DNA from: Chloroflexota bacterium
GTDB taxonomy: Bacteria; Chloroflexota; Dehalococcoidia; UBA2979
NCBI GenBank assembly: GCA_947446155.1
Contig: CANFFZ010000071.1
Coordinates: forward strand, 1-10,426
Reading direction: 5' to 3'
Length of the DNA stretch: 10,426 bases
Shown: positions 8,372 to 10,426 of the stretch, one piece after another
Layout of the letters: every line of letters begins with the position of its first letter
How positions within the stretch are numbered: the stretch's first letter is position 1
Notes under the pieces: model-generated
What the model saw: the letters and a program-made list of their open reading frames with translations, nothing else
Told to the model about the DNA's origin: nothing
The model's database searches: none
Translations under genes and position numbers: made by a program

Positions 8372-8722
8372 ACCGATGCGTGATTCTCGTGTGGGATTCC
8401 TATGGTAGGTCCCGCAAGCGGCCCGGGGGATTGCATCATGTTGCTCATGCGGGGCTCATTCGGATGCACCAGCGCCTAGCAGTCGCTAGTCGCACGCCCC
8501 TACCGGCTGCGGATATCGCTACTCCGGCATGGACTCACTCCCGCGCTCGTCGCGGCGAGCCTCGTCTGGATCGTGGTCGCACAGGTCGTCTAGACGCTCC
8601 AGACACATACCAGCGGCAAGCGATGTGCGACTCGTGTGCTCGGTTGCCCTTGTTACAGCGATACGAGCACCGGGATGTTTTTACGCCACCTCCGGTGGGC
8701 CATCTCCCGAGTGGCGGGATGA

Positions 8723-8739
8723 TCGGGTTCTGAACCCGA
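8723..8739. repeat. Hairpin TCGGGTT-CTG-AACCCGA
   Basis: A perfect 7-base inverted repeat with a 3-base loop in the noncoding gap. There is no T run, so it is not an evident terminator. It resembles a tRNA T-arm only superficially and no tRNA can be folded around it. Confidence 0.4.
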
Positions 8740-8895
8740 GGTCGGCCAGGTGGATAGAGTCATTCTGGTCGTGGAGTGACGCGCGGAACTCCCTCGTCGC
8801 CCACATCGTCCCGAAAGGGGCGTCACCGTCTAGGCCGAAGCAGCCGCGACTGTCAGAGGCACATGGGTCTACCGGCGCCAGCCGCTGGTCTGAGT

Positions 8896-8933
8896 CTGTG
8901 CGTTAAGTCAGCCAGCGCACAGCTCGGAAGCTG
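8896..8933. repeat. Two overlapping, mutually exclusive hairpins
   Basis: CTGTGCG (8896-8902) pairs with CGCACAG (8916-8922). CAGCT (8920-8924) pairs with AGCTG (8929-8933). They share CAG at 8920-8922, so only one can form at a time, the arrangement expected of a switch. No known riboswitch motif is visible and the start codon is 165 bases further on. Confidence 0.3.
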
Positions 8934-9003
8934 CTTGAAACATAATGCTGAACCTGACACCCACATCCTCGGTCTCGTTTAGCGCGTGAGAATGATCTAT
9001 GGA

Positions 9004-9032
9004 TGGAAAGAATGTTGTGTCCTGAGTATCAT
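9004..9032 (+). promoter_or_regulatory. Weak sigma-70-type promoter candidate for the lipoprotein gene
   Basis: TGGAAA (9004-9009) and TATCAT (9027-9032) are separated by 17 bases and match the -35 and -10 consensus at 4 and 5 of 6 positions. They lie 66 bases before the start codon, in an AT-richer stretch. The organism's own promoter consensus is not known from this window. Confidence 0.3.
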
Positions 9033-9082
9033 CCGGTACTCTTACCCAGCTTATCGGAACAGGTTCACTTTAGCTCAGTTTT

Positions 9083-9089
9083 GTGAGGA
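9083..9089 (+). promoter_or_regulatory. Ribosome binding site deciding the lipoprotein start
   Basis: GTGAGGA lies 8 bases before the ATG at 9098. The frame also opens with the GTG at 9083 itself, but that would consume this site and has no Shine-Dalgarno of its own. Confidence 0.65.
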
Positions 9090-9097
9090 TTCACTTC

Positions 9098-9823
9098 ATG
9101 CGTAACGCGCGGTTAATTTTCATGATGGCAGCTTGTCTTTCAGTGGTGGTTTTAACTGGATGTTCGAAATCGAAGGACAGAGACTCCGAGATCGATGAGT
9201 TGAATAAGAAAGTCGAAGCGCTGACCAAGGCGGTCATTATCGACGAGAAGGGGATAGCTCGCCTCGCTACGCCGACCCCGGTTGCGATCGGGGACTACAA
9301 GGCCTACGGATTCGGCTTGCCAGTCCCGTCCAACGTGAAAGTCACGACCGCAGGCTTGACCGGCAAAGACGCTTCTGCCGACGGTGGCAGCTTGCTGGCT
9401 TCTGCTGGTGGTGCCAGCCTCTTTCTCGTATGGAACAAAGTAGACCCGCCGCTGACGCCGCAAGAGTCAGTCGTTGGGGGGTTTAGTGTCCTTCAGTCGC
9501 TGACCCAGGCGAACTTCGAGGCGGTGGGCGCAGGTTCGGGCCTGACGGTTGACAACCAGCCCGGCTCCTACGGCACTTTCGTCGCCCGCAATACCAATGG
9601 CACGGTCGACGGCGTCGGCATCATCGGCGGTTGGATTTGCCCTAACGACAAGCGGTCATACTCCATGACGGTCACTGGTAAGGACCTTGAGCCGGTGCAA
9701 CAGTCCTTCGTATTCCTGACCAACGGATTCCGTTGCGATGCCGGCAAGGCGCAGACCGCGCCACCGGCAACCCCGACCGCCGCGCCGACGAAGGCGTCAC
9801 CGACCGCGACAGCCCGACCATAG
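9098..9823 (+). CDS. Putative lipoprotein of unknown function with N-terminal coiled-coil stretch
   Basis: I do not recognise the family. The 241-residue product begins with a lipoprotein signal: R2 and R5, hydrophobic core 6-19, and lipobox L19-T20-G21-C22, so it should be lipid-anchored outside the cytoplasmic membrane. Residues about 26-46 (DRDSEIDELNKKVEALTKAV) are charged with a heptad-like pattern, similar to the short coiled coil of small Lpp-like lipoproteins. The body (about 66-213) begins with a YGFGLPVPSNV segment and contains C181 and C213, which could form a disulphide. The tail (218-241) is Pro/Thr/Ala-rich and looks disordered. By eye, codon use is less GC-biased than in the nuo genes. 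The next gene starts 46 bases after the stop, so the two are likely co-transcribed. A Mog1/PsbP-like fold is a guess only. Confidence 0.8.
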   Translation: MRNARLIFMMAACLSVVVLTGCSKSKDRDSEIDELNKKVEALTKAVIIDEKGIARLATPTPVAIGDYKAYGFGLPVPSNVKVTTAGLTGKDASADGGSLLASAGGASLFLVWNKVDPPLTPQESVVGGFSVLQSLTQANFEAVGAGSGLTVDNQPGSYGTFVARNTNGTVDGVGIIGGWICPNDKRSYSMTVTGKDLEPVQQSFVFLTNGFRCDAGKAQTAPPATPTAAPTKASPTATARP

Positions 9824-9842
9824 TGAAGATAGAAATCTTCAC
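9823..9842 (+). terminator. Hairpin directly after the lipoprotein stop codon
   Basis: GTGAAGAT (9823-9830), loop AGAA, ATCTTCAC (9835-9842) form a perfect 8-base stem starting at the last base of the stop codon. No T run follows, so it may be a leaky terminator or an mRNA 3'-end stabiliser that sets relative expression of the two genes rather than a full stop. Confidence 0.5.
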
Positions 9843-9869
9843 AAAGGCCGGAAAGAGAGAGGTATGTCG

Positions 9870-10426
9870 ATGAATCGACTACGTCTTCGAGCTCAAACCA
9901 AGCGCCGCCTGTGGCGGGCGTCTCTTGGGTTTGGCATTGCCGTGCTAATGGCTGGCTACACAGGGACGGCCCTGACGTACGCGCAGCAGCCTCCTCCTCC
10001 TCCTCCAGGTGGTGGTGCTCCTCCTCCTCCTCCTCCTCCTCCTCCTCCTCCTCCTCCAGGTGGTGGTGCTCCTCCTCCTCCTCCTCCTCCTCCTCCAGGT
10101 GGTGGTGCTCCTCCTCCTCCTCCAAGTGGTGGTGCTCCTGCTCCTCAGGGTCCTCCTCCTCCTGGTGGCGGCGGCGCTGCACCGGGCGGTCAGCAGGGTC
10201 CTCCTCCTCCTAGTGGTGGCGGCGGTGCTGCACCGGGCGGTCAGCAGGGTCCTCCTCCTCCTAGTGGTGGCGGCGGCGCTGCACCGGGCGGTCAGCAGGG
10301 TGGCCCGCAGGGCGGTCAGCAGGGTGGCCCGCAGGGTGGCCCGCAGGGTGGCCCGCAGGGCGGTCAGCAGGGTGGCCCGCAGGGTGGCCCGCAGGGCGGT
10401 CAGCAGGGTGGCCCGCAGGGTGGCCC
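9870..10426 (+). CDS. Exported Pro/Gly/Gln/Ala-rich repeat protein (3' end beyond window)
   Basis: Function unknown. The N-terminus is a signal sequence: a basic region (RLRLRAQTKRRLWR), a hydrophobic core about ASLGFGIAVLMAGYTGTAL, and a likely signal peptidase site after TYA before QQ. Everything after it is low complexity. Proline runs of 6, 13, 9 and 5 are separated by GGGA or SGGA. Next come three copies of a 16-17-residue unit (PPPP, S, GGGG, AAPGGQQG), then alternating GGPQ and GGQQ tetrapeptides to the window edge. No cysteine and no domain is seen. AGAGGT at 9858-9863 lies 6 bases before the ATG at 9870; the ATG at 9864 is too close but would add only MS. Long proline runs imply reliance on EF-P for translation. 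A surface, matrix or wall-spanning role is inference; a folded domain may follow outside the window. Confidence 0.72.
   Translation, partial: MNRLRLRAQTKRRLWRASLGFGIAVLMAGYTGTALTYAQQPPPPPPGGGAPPPPPPPPPPPPPGGGAPPPPPPPPPGGGAPPPPPSGGAPAPQGPPPPGGGGAAPGGQQGPPPPSGGGGAAPGGQQGPPPPSGGGGAAPGGQQGGPQGGQQGGPQGGPQGGPQGGQQGGPQGGPQGGQQGGPQGG
9990..10124 (+). repeat. CCT triplet microsatellite blocks with GGT GGT GGT GCT spacers
   Basis: Four blocks of the form (CCT)n CCA GGT GGT GGT GCT, with n of 5, 12, 8 and 4; the last spacer begins AGT. The prolines are written almost only as CCT although the neighbouring genes favour CCG and CCC, which points to expansion by slippage. All changes are in multiples of three, so frame is kept. 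Confidence 0.85.
10152..10301 (+). repeat. Tandem repeat of 48, 51 and 51 bases
   Basis: Three consecutive units (10152-10199, 10200-10250, 10251-10301) encode PPPP, optional S, GGGG, AAPGGQQG. The first unit lacks the AGT serine codon and has 48 bases. Copies two and three differ by one silent third-position change (GGT versus GGC), a sign of recent duplication. Confidence 0.85.
10299..10426 (+). repeat. 12-base tandem repeats encoding GGPQ and GGQQ
   Basis: Two related 12-base units, GGTGGCCCGCAG (A) and GGCGGTCAGCAG (B), alternate in the order A B A A A B A A B A and continue past the window end. The units are nearly identical in each occurrence, so the array is young or homogenised. Assembly of this part from short reads could be wrong in copy number. 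Confidence 0.85.

Larger units (their letters stand above)
8308..9097. other. Gap of about 790 bases without a supported gene
   Basis: Open frames here are short, overlap each other, and give Arg/Ser/Pro-rich products without domain features or good start sites, so I call none. What it holds: a GAATC-GGG-GATTC palindrome near the yqeK start, a 7-base-stem hairpin at 8723-8739, two overlapping hairpins at 8896-8933, and an AT-richer stretch from about 8935 leading into the lipoprotein gene. Codon-level structure of the neighbours is lost here. It could be a divergent regulatory region, a decayed gene, or an unrecognised RNA. Confidence 0.6.

Noticed and set aside
8835..8850. GAAGCAGCC resembling the conserved SRP RNA loop
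   Set aside because: The matching GGTCAGG half and the flanking stem are absent.
8326..8906. Two overlapping + strand open frames in the gap
   Set aside because: Products are Arg/Ser/Pro-rich, have no recognisable motif, overlap each other, and lack good ribosome binding sites.
9063..9100. tRNA-like A-box (TTAGCTCAGTT) before the lipoprotein gene
   Set aside because: No acceptor, anticodon or T arm can be formed around it and it runs into a supported start codon.
9568..10182. - strand open frame with Glu runs and HHHLEEEEE repeats
   Set aside because: It is the complement of the CCT and GGT repeats. The + strand frame has a signal sequence and ribosome binding site, so the - frame is a shadow.
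9911..10213. + strand frame with Ser runs and WWCSS repeats
   Set aside because: Out-of-frame reading of the same triplet repeats, with no plausible start region.

Overview
The window is high-GC bacterial DNA. It holds the distal part of a respiratory Complex I (NDH-1) operon, a convergent phosphohydrolase gene, a gap of about 790 bases with no convincing gene, and a two-gene unit for predicted secreted or surface proteins. The Nuo sequences look to me like those of Chloroflexota, possibly the Dehalococcoidia lineage. That is a recalled impression, not a search result, and should be held loosely.

Bases 1-7682 carry, all on the + strand, the last codons of nuoD and then complete nuoH, nuoI, nuoJ, nuoK, nuoL, nuoM and nuoN. 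The genes overlap by 1-4 bases or lie 10-65 bases apart, so they are probably one transcript. Five of the seven visible starts are GTG. nuoD is followed directly by nuoH, with no nuoE, nuoF or nuoG between. That is the order of 11-subunit-type clusters (nuoABCDHIJKLMN), in which the NADH-oxidising module is absent or encoded elsewhere. NuoI carries the two [4Fe-4S] clusters that feed quinone, NuoH forms the floor of the quinone chamber, and NuoJ, K, L, M and N form the proton-translocating arm. The most notable detail is in NuoM: the lysine that NuoL and NuoN both keep just before the P-[LF]-H-x-W motif is leucine.

Bases 7683-7698 are a 16-base spacer holding a hairpin between nuoN and a convergent gene (7699-8307, - strand). 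That gene encodes an HD-domain phosphohydrolase resembling YqeK (Ap4A hydrolase family), here without its usual nadD/rsfS neighbours.

Bases 8308-9097 hold no gene I can support. There are several short hairpins, a GAATC/GATTC palindrome, and an AT-richer stretch with a weak promoter candidate just before the next gene.

Bases 9098-10426 hold a lipoprotein of unrecognised family with a coiled-coil-like stretch after its lipid anchor. It is followed after a hairpin by a gene for an exported protein made almost entirely of Pro, Gly, Gln and Ala repeats, which runs off the window. The pair looks co-transcribed and is the least conventional part of the window. A role in the cell envelope or extracellular matrix is inference only.
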